Shown: positions 34,107 to 42,603 of the stretch, in pieces
How positions within the stretch are numbered: position 1 is the first letter of the stretch
Layout: each line of letters opens with the position of its first letter
From: Magnetospirillum sulfuroxidans
GTDB taxonomy: Bacteria > Pseudomonadota > Alphaproteobacteria > Rhodospirillales > Magnetospirillaceae
Length of the DNA: 64,000 bases
NCBI RefSeq assembly: GCF_018224925.1
Contig: NZ_JAGTUF010000004.1
Coordinates: 62,001 to 126,000 of the forward strand
Direction: 5' to 3'
Notes under the pieces: model-generated
Told to the model about the DNA's origin: nothing
Database searches by the model: none
The model's input: the letters and a program-made list of their open reading frames with translations, nothing else
Program-made: the position numbers and the translations under genes

Positions 34107-35641
34107 GGCGCCGCAGCCTGTCGCCGCAATTCATAACGGCGATCATTGCGCATGGGGTCAGAGCCGTCACTGGACGAGAAAAACAAAGAATTGCCCTTAT
34201 AACCATAGCGGCCCGCCCCCAAGGTCCGAACCTCCTCCTGAGGCGCCGCCGCCGGTCCCAGCCGGCCCTCATCCTCGAACAATTCGTATTCCGTCAGATC
34301 AAGCCCCAGCGGAATCCGGGCGACAAAGGAATGACCGTCGGCAAAAAGACGCTGCACCATCAACAGCGGAACCACCGGCTCCCGGCAGACCAAGGCCATG
34401 GCGCCATCGCCCTTGCCGGCGGTGTAATCGACCACCTGTCGTTCCGGTTCGCCGGGAATTTGCCCCTCGATGCAGGGTTTGCAAGGCGGCAAGGGCAAGG
34501 CGGAGCTCACCCCGCGTTCCAGCGACTGACGGATCCGCTGGTAATTCTGCCCGAACCACACGGCGGCAAAGGCCTCGGCCGAAGTGGCGAAGCCCAAGGG
34601 CTCGGTCTGCGTCCGACAGCAGACCGCCACCTCGCCGTTCATGCCGATCTCGACATAATCGAACGGCGCCCGGCACAGACTGGTCGGGTGCGCATAGGGG
34701 GACGTCCCCGCCAAGGGATAACAGGGCTGGCCGGGGAAAAAGCGGCCTTTGGCGGCGGAAGCCATTCCCTGACGTCCCAACCGTCCTGCATGGACGACAT
34801 CGCCCTGGACAAGGATCTTGACGGCGGAATCCTGTCGAGAAGCCCATTGCTGTATGGCGTCGCGCTGGCGAGCCAGTTCATCAAGATCGGGAACGGCCTC
34901 GGTTCCCAACCAGATGGGGTTGTAGAGATGATAATCGACCACATCAATGCCGATCTCGTCCGCCCATTGCGCGACATCCAACATGCCGCCCACGGTCCGC
35001 GCGGTGATGGTCGGATACAGTTGCAGGCGCAACCGCTCAACCCGACGACGCGCGGCCAATTGGCGGATCATGGGATCGGCCTTGCTCCACACCCCGTTAC
35101 GTCGCACCTGATCAAACAGATCGCCAACCGCATCGATGGAGATGGATACGGTTCCGATTGCCCCCATCAGCAGATCAAGAATCTCCGGCGTGAAAACCGT
35201 GCCATTGGTCTGCACCCTTAGATTGCACTCATGCTTGGCGACTGTCGACAAAACGTCTTCGATGTGGGGATAAAAAAGCGGATCGCCTTGGCTGTTCAGT
35301 TCGACCGTCACCGCTGTTGGAAACAAAGTCTCGGCAACGGCGTGAAAAATCTCGAGCGGCATGCTGGTTCTGGCGGTCTTGCTGCGATCAAGTGTTTGCT
35401 GGCTGCCGCATATGTCACAGCGCAAATTGCACTTATTCGTCAACACCACGCCGACATGGGCGGGCGGGGTGATTTTCCCGCCGGCCAAAGGCAGCAGCAT
35501 GTCCGCGTGAGGATGCATCCCCCACCATTGCGCAAGCAAATCCGCCGGCGAGGAAGGGCTCATCGTATTTTCCATCCCATCGGCCGTCACCCCTGTGCCC
35601 GCAGGGCCGGCATGGGGCGTTTGACACTTCTGTGGCGGCAT
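34103..35641 (-). CDS. Radical SAM/SPASM protein with an appended FSSSDG-motif domain
   Basis: 512 residues if started at the ATG at 35641, which has GAAGAG about 5 nt upstream; ATGs at 35575 and 35563 are alternatives and leave the core intact. The radical SAM motif is CNLRCDIC (Cys71, Cys75, Cys78). SPASM cysteines include EVAVCCRTQTEP and PPCKPC near residue 375. The last 70 residues form a separate module, GAGRYGYKGNSLFFSSSDG followed by a DP-N-RRYEL ending, also seen near the N-terminus of the glycosyltransferase at 37738. It is the first gene of the six-gene operon and overlaps the OGT-type gene by 4 nt. The function is unknown; a glycan or peptide tailoring role is inferred. Confidence 0.82.
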   Translation of the reverse strand: MPPQKCQTPHAGPAGTGVTADGMENTMSPSSPADLLAQWWGMHPHADMLLPLAGGKITPPAHVGVVLTNKCNLRCDICGSQQTLDRSKTARTSMPLEIFHAVAETLFPTAVTVELNSQGDPLFYPHIEDVLSTVAKHECNLRVQTNGTVFTPEILDLLMGAIGTVSISIDAVGDLFDQVRRNGVWSKADPMIRQLAARRRVERLRLQLYPTITARTVGGMLDVAQWADEIGIDVVDYHLYNPIWLGTEAVPDLDELARQRDAIQQWASRQDSAVKILVQGDVVHAGRLGRQGMASAAKGRFFPGQPCYPLAGTSPYAHPTSLCRAPFDYVEIGMNGEVAVCCRTQTEPLGFATSAEAFAAVWFGQNYQRIRQSLERGVSSALPLPPCKPCIEGQIPGEPERQVVDYTAGKGDGAMALVCREPVVPLLMVQRLFADGHSFVARIPLGLDLTEYELFEDEGRLGPAAAPQEEVRTLGAGRYGYKGNSLFFSSSDGSDPMRNDRRYELRRQAAAP

Positions 35642-35775
35642 GACATCTCTTCCCATTCTGGGTGCGCGCAGTTTCGATTATCAGCGCAGGCATGCTGAAT
35701 CATTCGTTAATTCGGACACTATGCCTGAAAGAGCGGAGAGACACAGGCAACATCCGTTCATGCTTTTTTTACGCT

Positions 35776-35783
35776 CCCCCCCC
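35776..35783. repeat. C8 tract in the gap upstream of the 35932 glycosyltransferase
   Basis: Eight consecutive C residues, preceded by T7 at 35764-35770, in the 290-nt divergent gap. This is short for a contingency repeat; it is noted because a second C8 lies inside the downstream gene at 37104-37111. Confidence 0.6.
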
Positions 35784-35805
35784 GAAGATACAAACTCAAT
35801 ACCCT

Positions 35806-35829
35806 GGCAGCCGGAATGGCTCGGCTGCC
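35806..35829. repeat. 8-bp perfect inverted repeat between divergent glycan genes
   Basis: GGCAGCCG (35806-35813) and CGGCTGCC (35822-35829) flank an 8-nt spacer, about 100 nt upstream of the GTG start at 35932. No T-tract follows on either strand, so it is more likely an operator or leader hairpin than a terminator. The rest of 35642-35931 holds no gene I can support. Confidence 0.5.
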
Positions 35830-35931
35830 TTGAGCCAGGATGAACAGAATGTTCGCCGTCACCGACCGGAAATCCAATCATTCTTATGCTAAGGCGCTAT
35901 TGCGTGATCTGCTGAGTATGCGGAGGTAATT

Positions 35932-37698
35932 GTGCCCTGCGTCCCCAAACAGACTCTCCCGAGACTCATTCACGAAGCCTTGGCCGGCCGCCTGCGCGTC
36001 ATCGTCTGGGGGGCGGGCGATAGCGCCGCGTTGAACCGCTGGCGCTTACCGTTGCCGGTATCTTATTACATCGACACCGACTGGGCCAAGTGGGGCACGT
36101 CGGTTTTCGGCGCGCCCATCCGCTCCCCCGAACGCCTGATCGACGAAATTCCCGACAAAACGCTGATCGTCCTGAATTACTATTACTACCGCAGTTTTCC
36201 GGAACAGCTTCGGTTATTGGAACGACTTGGCGATTGCTGGTGGATCACCGCCACCGCCTTGGATGAAGCGCTCGATGAAAGCCGGCCCGATGGCGACACT
36301 CGCGTCGAGGACATCCTCGCCTTCGAACAGATAATCAGCGCAATTGATGTCCGCCATCCCGACCTTTCGGCCTATGCCCACGCTCTTTGCCAAACCCCGC
36401 TGAACGGTCGCCATGCCCAGCGCGCCCGCAACGCCATCGCCCGCCATCGCCAGACCATGCCGCCGCGCCCGCTCAGCGGTCGCGCGGTTTTGCTGATCGA
36501 GCGGCTCAACCTGGGCGGGGCCGAGCGCCAATTGTGCAATCTGGCGGTCGGGTTGGCCCGCGCCGGCCATCAGGTGGTTTTAGCCGCTCTGGAGACCGAA
36601 CCAGCCGGAGCCAGCCATTACGTCGCCAGCCTGCGCAAGGCCGGAATTGATTACCGCATTCTACCCGCAGCCGGAGCACCCGGAGACATCCAATCCCTGG
36701 TCGGCCAGTTCTGGCGGCCTTCGGCGACATCGGTGTTTTGGCATGCACCCACGGCTTTGGGCACGGCAATGCTGTCGGTGGCCCGTTTTCTCGCCGATTA
36801 CCAACCCGACCGGATCATCTGCTATCTGGACCGCCCCAATATCATTGGCGCTCTGGCCGCGACCCTGACCGACGTCCCCCACATCGTCATGTCGGGGCGC
36901 AACGTTAACCCCACCCATTTCCCCCATTTCTATAGCTGTCAGACCGACGATTTCCGCAAGGCCTACAAGATGCTGGTGCATCAGCCCGGCATCAGCCTGA
37001 CCGCCAATTCGCGGATCGGGGCGCAATCTTACGCCGAGTGGCTGGGGCTTACGGAAAAGGACCAGCCGATCATTCTCAATTGCGTTTCGGACTTTCTCTC
37101 GATCCCCCCCCGTCGCGGCACCCTGACCGGCTTGCGTTCCCTTCTTGGCGTTACCCGCGACCACGATATCGTGCTGGGTATTTTCCGGCTGGCACCGGAA
37201 AAACAACCCCTGCACTTCATCGAAGCCTTTGCCAAACTTCACGCGCACCGTCCGCAGACCCGAGCGGTGATCTGCGGCAGTGGCAACCTAGAGCCAGAAA
37301 TACGAGCGGCAATCACCCAGCATGGGTTGGACGATAGGGTGACGCTTCTGGGGGACGTCGAAGACGTCGGCCTGGTCATTCGCATCAGCGCCATCATGCT
37401 GCACACCTCGGTCTTCGAAGGAACCGCCAATGTGCTGCTGGAAGCCCAAGCCCTGGGGCTTCCCATTGTCTGTTACCGCAATGGCGGCTCGGAAAGCGCC
37501 CTGGCGCCGCAATTGCTGGACTATTGTTGCGACCAGGGCGATACCGACGCCTTGGCGGAACAATGCCGCATCTTGCTTGACGATCCCGCCTTGCGCCGTC
37601 GCCTGAAAAACAAGCTGGCCACCTTCATCCAACGCCATTTCAGCATTGATCGGCTGGTGCACGAAACGCTGAACGTCGGCGAGAATCCGCCGCCATGA
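35932..37698 (+). CDS. GT4-family glycosyltransferase with N-terminal Rossmann-like domain
   Basis: 588 residues starting at GTG, fixed by a strong GGAGGT 5 nt upstream. Residues 20-110 hold a nucleotide-binding-like VIVWGAGDSAALNRW domain ending in LIVLNYYYYRS, as found attached to glycan enzymes. Residues 185-585 are a GT-B transferase: LIERLNLGGAERQLCNLAVG, ILGIFRLAPEKQP-type domain-2 start, AVICGSGNLEPEI, and the EX7E region HTSVFEGTANVLLEAQALGLP. It is alone on the plus strand between two minus-strand blocks. Donor and acceptor are unknown. Confidence 0.88.
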   Translation: MPCVPKQTLPRLIHEALAGRLRVIVWGAGDSAALNRWRLPLPVSYYIDTDWAKWGTSVFGAPIRSPERLIDEIPDKTLIVLNYYYYRSFPEQLRLLERLGDCWWITATALDEALDESRPDGDTRVEDILAFEQIISAIDVRHPDLSAYAHALCQTPLNGRHAQRARNAIARHRQTMPPRPLSGRAVLLIERLNLGGAERQLCNLAVGLARAGHQVVLAALETEPAGASHYVASLRKAGIDYRILPAAGAPGDIQSLVGQFWRPSATSVFWHAPTALGTAMLSVARFLADYQPDRIICYLDRPNIIGALAATLTDVPHIVMSGRNVNPTHFPHFYSCQTDDFRKAYKMLVHQPGISLTANSRIGAQSYAEWLGLTEKDQPIILNCVSDFLSIPPRRGTLTGLRSLLGVTRDHDIVLGIFRLAPEKQPLHFIEAFAKLHAHRPQTRAVICGSGNLEPEIRAAITQHGLDDRVTLLGDVEDVGLVIRISAIMLHTSVFEGTANVLLEAQALGLPIVCYRNGGSESALAPQLLDYCCDQGDTDALAEQCRILLDDPALRRRLKNKLATFIQRHFSIDRLVHETLNVGENPPP

Positions 37699-37737
37699 CC
37701 GGACGACCGCACCCGGAAAGCTTCACCTGATTTTCGG

Positions 37738-39708
37738 TTACGATCGAGCCTGCCCGAGCGAGTGATCGGCGCCGCAAGCCGAAGCGGCGGAAAGCTGTTC
37801 CAGCACCGCTTCCAGCGCCGTGGCCGTCAAATCAGGCCGATGGAACACCTCGACCGCGCGCAAGCCGTCTTCGGCCAATTCCTGGCGCAATGGCGGGTTT
37901 TCGATCAACTGCCCGATCCGCTCGATAAAGGCATCGACGTCATTGGCGGCGACGCCGAAATGCCCTGGCGGAAACAACTCCATCGCCGGGCGCCAGGTCC
38001 GCTCGTGAAACTGCTCCAGATAGTCGTCATCCATCGAGACCACGGCAATCTTGCGGGCCATGGCTTCGTTGATGGCGTAACCGCCACCATTGGGAATGGT
38101 ATCGACAAAAATATCGGCGGCGGCGATCACCGCCTGATGATCGTTGCGCCACCCTAAGGCGACAATCCGGGCCAAGACGTCATCCGCAACGCCAAATTCG
38201 CGGGCTAAATCCCACAGACCGGTTTCGTCGATGCCGACCATCCCCCACCAAACCGTCGGATGGGCGGTCATGACCGCCTGAACCGCCTGCCAAAACATCG
38301 ATTCCCGATATTTGACCGGACGGGCCGAGCTCATCAGCAAAACGACATCGTCGGCAATCCCCAGCGCCGCTCGCGACGCCACAGCCCCCGACAAAATGAA
38401 CCGGCCCTTGGGCATGAACGGCGGAATGACGGCGGAGCGGCACAACCCATCCATGGCAGGTTTGAGGGTGAAGTGAGTAGCGATATCCATGTGGCGGCTG
38501 GTGTAAAGATGGGTTTCCCCCAATCCCATCCCGATCTGATGATGGGCGGGATGCAGGGCCGCAAGCAAAAAATACCAGCCCGACTGGGCGAAATAGATCA
38601 GATGATCAAGCCCCAGGGCGGCAATGTCGTCGGCAACCGAGGCGGCGGCGGCAAAACAGTCGTAACCGCGTTCCCCCGGCGGCCAGAACATCACCGGACA
38701 GCCCACGCGCCGCAACCGCTCCGCCAGGGCGGGATAAAATGGATTGCGCGCTTCGACCTCAGCCTGCGGCTGCAACGAGATGACCATGACGTCGAAACGA
38801 TTCCGGTCATGATGCTCGACCAGTTCGACGACGATTTCGGGCAAACTGCAATAGGCCTCCTCGTTCTCGCCGGCAAGGATATATGCCAGACGCAAACGCC
38901 CGTCGCCCCCTTCTGGTCGGGCCGCGACCGAACGGCGGTGATCGGCCAGCACGGCCGAGACAGGGTCAACGATCAGAACATCCTGAAACGGACTGCCCCG
39001 CCGCAAAGGATAGGTTTGATAGACCAAACGGTGATAATCGAGAACGATCTCAGCGGCCTGCCCCGCCGCTTCATCCTCTCCATCGACCATCAAGGCCTGA
39101 GCGGCCGAACGCAAGGTCGCGGTTGCTTCGTCGAATTGACCGTGACGGCAAAGCCATTCGTGCAACCACGACCGGCATAGGGGGTGACGCCACCCCAGCG
39201 CCCAGGCGCGCAAGAACAACGCACCGGCAAGGTCTTCGTCGCCGCCCTGCTGCGCCGCCAAGGCCAAGTGGTGAAACAAATATGCTCGTTGCCCCGGATC
39301 CGGAATCAGCAACATGTCCGTCAACGTCGCCTGATCAGGGCGCTTCTTCTGCCGCAAGGAATTGACCGCCACGTCCAGCACGGCGCAGGTCTCTTGGCTC
39401 AGCGGGCCTTCGTACAGCAGTTCATAGCGACGCCCATTGGTGCGCGGATCGGTGCCGTCGCTGCTGGAAAAATACAGCCACCATCCCCAATGGGAAAACC
39501 GCCCCTGCCCCATGGCGCGCACAGGGTCGCGCCCGGCATGTCCCGGACCAAGTCTGCGACCATCTTCCAACACCGACACCGCCGAATGACGCGCATGCCA
39601 CCGGTTCAGCGTGCCATCCCCATTCGGCAAGGGCAGTTCGGGCACCAGCCAACACAGCCCTTGTTCCTGCACAAATGAATTCGGGTCAAGGGCATGGATG
39701 AAGGGCAT
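37738..39708 (-). CDS. Large glycosyltransferase-like protein with N-terminal FSSSDG-motif domain
   Basis: 656 residues from the ATG at 39708; in-frame ATGs at 39837 and 39882 would overlap the upstream gene, lack a ribosome site and use rare codons such as ATA, so they are disfavoured. Residues 35-100 contain VLEDGRRLGPG and GWWLYFSSSDGTDPRTNGRR, the module shared with the SPASM protein at 34103. Helical repeats follow at 125-230. Residues 285-640 look like a GT-B/SPINDLY-type transferase: LIYFAQSGWYFLLAALHPAH, VLLMSSARPVKYRE, and DIFVDTIPNGGGYAINEAMA as the donor-site element. The role is unknown; it is likely part of the glycan island. Confidence 0.72.
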   Translation of the reverse strand: MPFIHALDPNSFVQEQGLCWLVPELPLPNGDGTLNRWHARHSAVSVLEDGRRLGPGHAGRDPVRAMGQGRFSHWGWWLYFSSSDGTDPRTNGRRYELLYEGPLSQETCAVLDVAVNSLRQKKRPDQATLTDMLLIPDPGQRAYLFHHLALAAQQGGDEDLAGALFLRAWALGWRHPLCRSWLHEWLCRHGQFDEATATLRSAAQALMVDGEDEAAGQAAEIVLDYHRLVYQTYPLRRGSPFQDVLIVDPVSAVLADHRRSVAARPEGGDGRLRLAYILAGENEEAYCSLPEIVVELVEHHDRNRFDVMVISLQPQAEVEARNPFYPALAERLRRVGCPVMFWPPGERGYDCFAAAASVADDIAALGLDHLIYFAQSGWYFLLAALHPAHHQIGMGLGETHLYTSRHMDIATHFTLKPAMDGLCRSAVIPPFMPKGRFILSGAVASRAALGIADDVVLLMSSARPVKYRESMFWQAVQAVMTAHPTVWWGMVGIDETGLWDLAREFGVADDVLARIVALGWRNDHQAVIAAADIFVDTIPNGGGYAINEAMARKIAVVSMDDDYLEQFHERTWRPAMELFPPGHFGVAANDVDAFIERIGQLIENPPLRQELAEDGLRAVEVFHRPDLTATALEAVLEQLSAASACGADHSLGQARS

Positions 39709-39805
39709 GGTGTGCGGATCTTTGGTCAAAAGCCACGGGAAACAGGCGTCATGCTTGCCCAATCCGTGACTTTTGGCTATCGCAAATTTCGCCGTCTTTC
39801 CGGCA

Positions 39806-40177
39806 TCAGCCGCCGCCGCACGAACCACAGCAGACATCGCCCGCGTAGGAAAGCCGCGCCACCAATTGACGGCCGCCATCACGCGGCGGCAAAAACTGCA
39901 CCAGCGCCTGCGACAGCTCCGCCGGCAGCGCCAGACGTTCCCCGGTCAACCGCATCATCCGCGCCGCCCCCGGCTGATAACAATCGCCGTCGTCGCACAA
40001 GGCGAAGGCGTCGGCGAGAAAATCGGCAGCCTGGGCGGGGCTCAGCTCCGCCATCAGGACCGCGTCGCCGCGCACCATGGCCACCAGTCGAAAAACGTCG
40101 TCATCGCCACGCAGATGGATTTCATTGGCATGAATGCGGGTGGCGGCGATCAGGTGGTCGGCGAAGCGATCGGTCAT
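39806..40177 (-). CDS. Small protein, secretion-ATPase N-domain-like, with CCGSCGGG tail
   Basis: 123 residues from the ATG at 40177, with GGAG 8 nt upstream. I do not recognise a family with confidence. The segment ATRIHANEIHLRGDDDVFRL and the later PPRDGGRQLVARLSY resemble the N-terminal domain of GspE/PilB/DotB-like ATPases (the DIHLEP region), but there is no Walker motif. The last eight residues are CCGSCGGG, which suggests a metal or redox-reactive tail. It is followed about 100 nt later by the glycosyltransferase at 37738 and is divergent from the ABC transporter. It may be a stand-alone regulatory or scaffold domain. Confidence 0.55.
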   Translation of the reverse strand: MTDRFADHLIAATRIHANEIHLRGDDDVFRLVAMVRGDAVLMAELSPAQAADFLADAFALCDDGDCYQPGAARMMRLTGERLALPAELSQALVQFLPPRDGGRQLVARLSYAGDVCCGSCGGG

Positions 40178-40274
40178 GGGGGAAACTCCGAAATTTGTTC
40201 CCTCCAGAAACGGCAAAGCCGCTGTTGTCGGCGTTGAGCTTGATCAAGACGACCGCCATCGCCATAGTCCGGGG

Positions 40275-41024
40275 ATGATCGACGCTGCCATCCACGTGGA
40301 AAAACTCAGCAAGAGTTTCGCCGGCCAACCGGCGGTGGACGCCATTTCCTTTTCCGTCGCCACCGGCTCGACCACCGCGCTGCTGGGCGGCAACGGCGCC
40401 GGCAAGACCACCACCATTTCCATGCTGCTGGGCCTGCTTCTGCCCGATTCCGGCACCATCCGCGTGCTGGGCGAAGACATGGTCAAGCATCGCTATCGCG
40501 TCCTGCCACGGGTCAATTTCTCCAGCCCCTACGTGGAATTGCCGCATCGTCTCAGCGTGCGTGAAAATCTGACCGTCTATGGCCACCTGTACGGCGTAAG
40601 CAAGCTGAAACAACGCATCGCCCAATTGGCCGAGGAATTAGAGCTGATCGACTTCCTCGACCGTGCCTCGGGCCGGCTGTCGGCGGGGCAAAAAACCCGC
40701 GTCGCCATCGCCAAGGCCATGTTGAACCAGCCCGAATTACTGCTGCTGGACGAGCCGACGGCATCGCTGGATCCCGACACCGCCGATTGGGTGCGCGGTT
40801 ATTTCCGCGCCTATCAACAGCGCAGCGGCGCCACCATCTTGCTGGCCAGCCACAACATGGCCGAGGTCGAACGCCTGTGCGACCAGGTCGTGATGATGAA
40901 GCAAGGCGGCATTGTCGATGCCGGCTCGCCGGCTCAATTGCGTGAGCGCTATGGCCGCAACGATCTTGAACAGGTGTTCCTCGACATCGCCCGCAACCGC
41001 CGGCTCCCCCATGGTGCCGCATGA
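40275..41024 (+). CDS. ABC transporter ATP-binding protein
   Basis: 249 residues. Walker A is LGGNGAGKTTTISM at residues 37-50, the signature is LSAGQKTRVAIAKAM, Walker B is LLLLDEPTASLD and the switch His is in LLASHNMAEVE. It belongs to the ABC-2/DRA type (drug, polysaccharide or NodI-like exporters). The ATG at 40275 lies behind GGGG. It overlaps the permease by 4 nt (ATGA), and the pair forms a half-type exporter. The cargo is not evident. Confidence 0.93.
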   Translation: MIDAAIHVEKLSKSFAGQPAVDAISFSVATGSTTALLGGNGAGKTTTISMLLGLLLPDSGTIRVLGEDMVKHRYRVLPRVNFSSPYVELPHRLSVRENLTVYGHLYGVSKLKQRIAQLAEELELIDFLDRASGRLSAGQKTRVAIAKAMLNQPELLLLDEPTASLDPDTADWVRGYFRAYQQRSGATILLASHNMAEVERLCDQVVMMKQGGIVDAGSPAQLRERYGRNDLEQVFLDIARNRRLPHGAA

Positions 41025-41821
41025 GCGGCAGCGCCCTGCGCCGCGTCGGCGCCATCATGCTGCGCCACCTGTACATCCTGCGCGGCTCGTGGCCTCGGGT
41101 GCTGGAAATGGCCTATTGGCCCGCCATCAACATGACGCTGTGGGGTTTCACCAGCCAGTTCTTCGTCACCCATTCATCCTGGGTGGCGCAGACCGGCGGG
41201 ATCCTGATCGGCGCCGTCGTGCTGTGGGACGTGATGTTTCGCGGCAATCTGGGGGTGGCGCTGTCGTTCATGGAAGAAATGTGGTCGCGCAATCTGGGCC
41301 ATCTGTCGGTCAGCCCGCTGCGCCCGCATGAGCTGATGGCCGGCATGCTGGGCATGAGCCTGGTCCGCACCACCATCGGCGTGCTGCCCGCCGCCCTGCT
41401 GGCCATTCCCATGTACCATTATTCGCTGTTTTCCATGGGGCTGCCGCTGCTGACCTTTTGGCTGAACCTGATGATCTCGGGCTGGGCCATCGGCCTGGGG
41501 GTCTCGGCCCTGGTGCTGCGCTTTGGCCTGGGGGCCGAAAGCATGGCCTGGGTGCTGATTTTCGCCTTGGCGCCGCTGGCCGGCATCTACTATCCGATCT
41601 CCACCCTGCCATCCTGGCTGCAACCGCTGGCATGGTCGCTGCCGCCGGCCTATGTGTTCGAGGGCATGCGCGCCGTCATGCAGGGCAAAGGCCTGGACGG
41701 GCACTTGCTGGCCGGCGCCGTCGGCCTAAATATTGTCTATGTGAGCGCCGCCGCCCTGATCTTTCTGCGCGTCCACCATATCGCCCGCAAGCGCGGGTTG
41801 CTGCTGAACGTGGGGGAATAA
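41021..41821 (+). CDS. ABC-2 type permease
   Basis: 266 residues with about six hydrophobic segments (near residues 30-50, 60-80, 110-135, 145-170, 175-200 and 230-250). The internal NLGHLSVSPLRPHEL loop before the third segment is typical of ABC-2 permeases in the DRA/NodJ group. It is coupled by 4 nt to the ATP-binding gene and ends 2 nt before the methyltransferase gene. It exports an unknown lipid, drug or glycan. Confidence 0.9.
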   Translation: MSGSALRRVGAIMLRHLYILRGSWPRVLEMAYWPAINMTLWGFTSQFFVTHSSWVAQTGGILIGAVVLWDVMFRGNLGVALSFMEEMWSRNLGHLSVSPLRPHELMAGMLGMSLVRTTIGVLPAALLAIPMYHYSLFSMGLPLLTFWLNLMISGWAIGLGVSALVLRFGLGAESMAWVLIFALAPLAGIYYPISTLPSWLQPLAWSLPPAYVFEGMRAVMQGKGLDGHLLAGAVGLNIVYVSAAALIFLRVHHIARKRGLLLNVGE

Positions 41822-41823
41822 GC

Positions 41824-42570
41824 ATGCAGAACCTGCAACCCGCCTGGACTCCGGGAAGCTGGACCGACGTGGTCGATCTGCGCGATTTCTATGATGGCAG
41901 CCTGGGCCAATCCACCCGCCGCCTGCTGCGGCGGCACTTGCGGCAATTGTGGCCCGACACCCACGACCTCCGCATTCTCGGCCTTGGCTTCGCCACGCCG
42001 CTGCTGCGCCCGTTCCTGAACGAAGCCGAACGGGTGATCGCGGTCATGCCGGCCAATCAGGGGGTGCTGCACTGGCCGCCGGAAGGCCCCGGCCTGACCG
42101 TGCTTGCCGATGAAAGCGATCTGCCGCTGCCCGATTCATCCATGGACCGCATCGTCTTGATGCACGCGCTGGAATCGACCGAACAGGTGCGGGCGATGAT
42201 GCGCGAGGTTTGGCGGGTCCTTGCCGATGGCGGCCGGCTGGTGATCATCGCCCCCAATCGTCGCGGCATCTGGGCCCGGCTGGAACGGACGCCCTTCGGC
42301 AACGGCCGCCCATACACCGGCGGCCAATTGGCGCGCATGCTGCGCGACAACATGTTCACCCCGGTTTCCCTGTCCGGCGCCTTGTTCCTGCCGCCCACCA
42401 CCTCCCGCGTGATGCTGCGTTCCGCCCCGGCCTTCGAGCAGGTGGGCCGGCGTTGGTTCCAGACCTTCGCCGGCGTCAATATCGTCGAGGCGACCAAGCA
42501 GATCTATGCCGCCACGCCGTCGCGCGCCAGCAAACGCCGCGCCTATGTCATCGCCCCACAGGGGTTTTAA
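41824..42570 (+). CDS. Class I SAM-dependent methyltransferase
   Basis: 248 residues. LRILGLGFATPLLRPFL takes the motif I position (divergent glycine pattern), followed by DESDLPLPDSSMDRIVLMHA, the methyltransferase-11 motif IV block, and EVWRVLADGGRLVIIAPNRR as motif VI. It is co-transcribed with the ABC pair (2-nt gap). Similar proteins are common next to gloB or rnhA in alphaproteobacteria and lack a defined substrate. Confidence 0.85.
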   Translation: MQNLQPAWTPGSWTDVVDLRDFYDGSLGQSTRRLLRRHLRQLWPDTHDLRILGLGFATPLLRPFLNEAERVIAVMPANQGVLHWPPEGPGLTVLADESDLPLPDSSMDRIVLMHALESTEQVRAMMREVWRVLADGGRLVIIAPNRRGIWARLERTPFGNGRPYTGGQLARMLRDNMFTPVSLSGALFLPPTTSRVMLRSAPAFEQVGRRWFQTFAGVNIVEATKQIYAATPSRASKRRAYVIAPQGF

Positions 42571-42603
42571 CCCCCCTGTTCGCCGCGGCGGCTGGCCCCC
42601 GTC

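Noticed and set aside
35642-35931. Short open frames on both strands of the divergent gap
   Set aside because: They have no ribosome site, start inside one another and give Cys/Ser/Pro-rich low-quality translations. The gap is more likely regulatory.
39709-39882. N-terminal extension of the 37738 glycosyltransferase
   Set aside because: It overlaps the upstream small gene, has no ribosome site at either in-frame ATG and contains rare codons unlike the rest of the gene.
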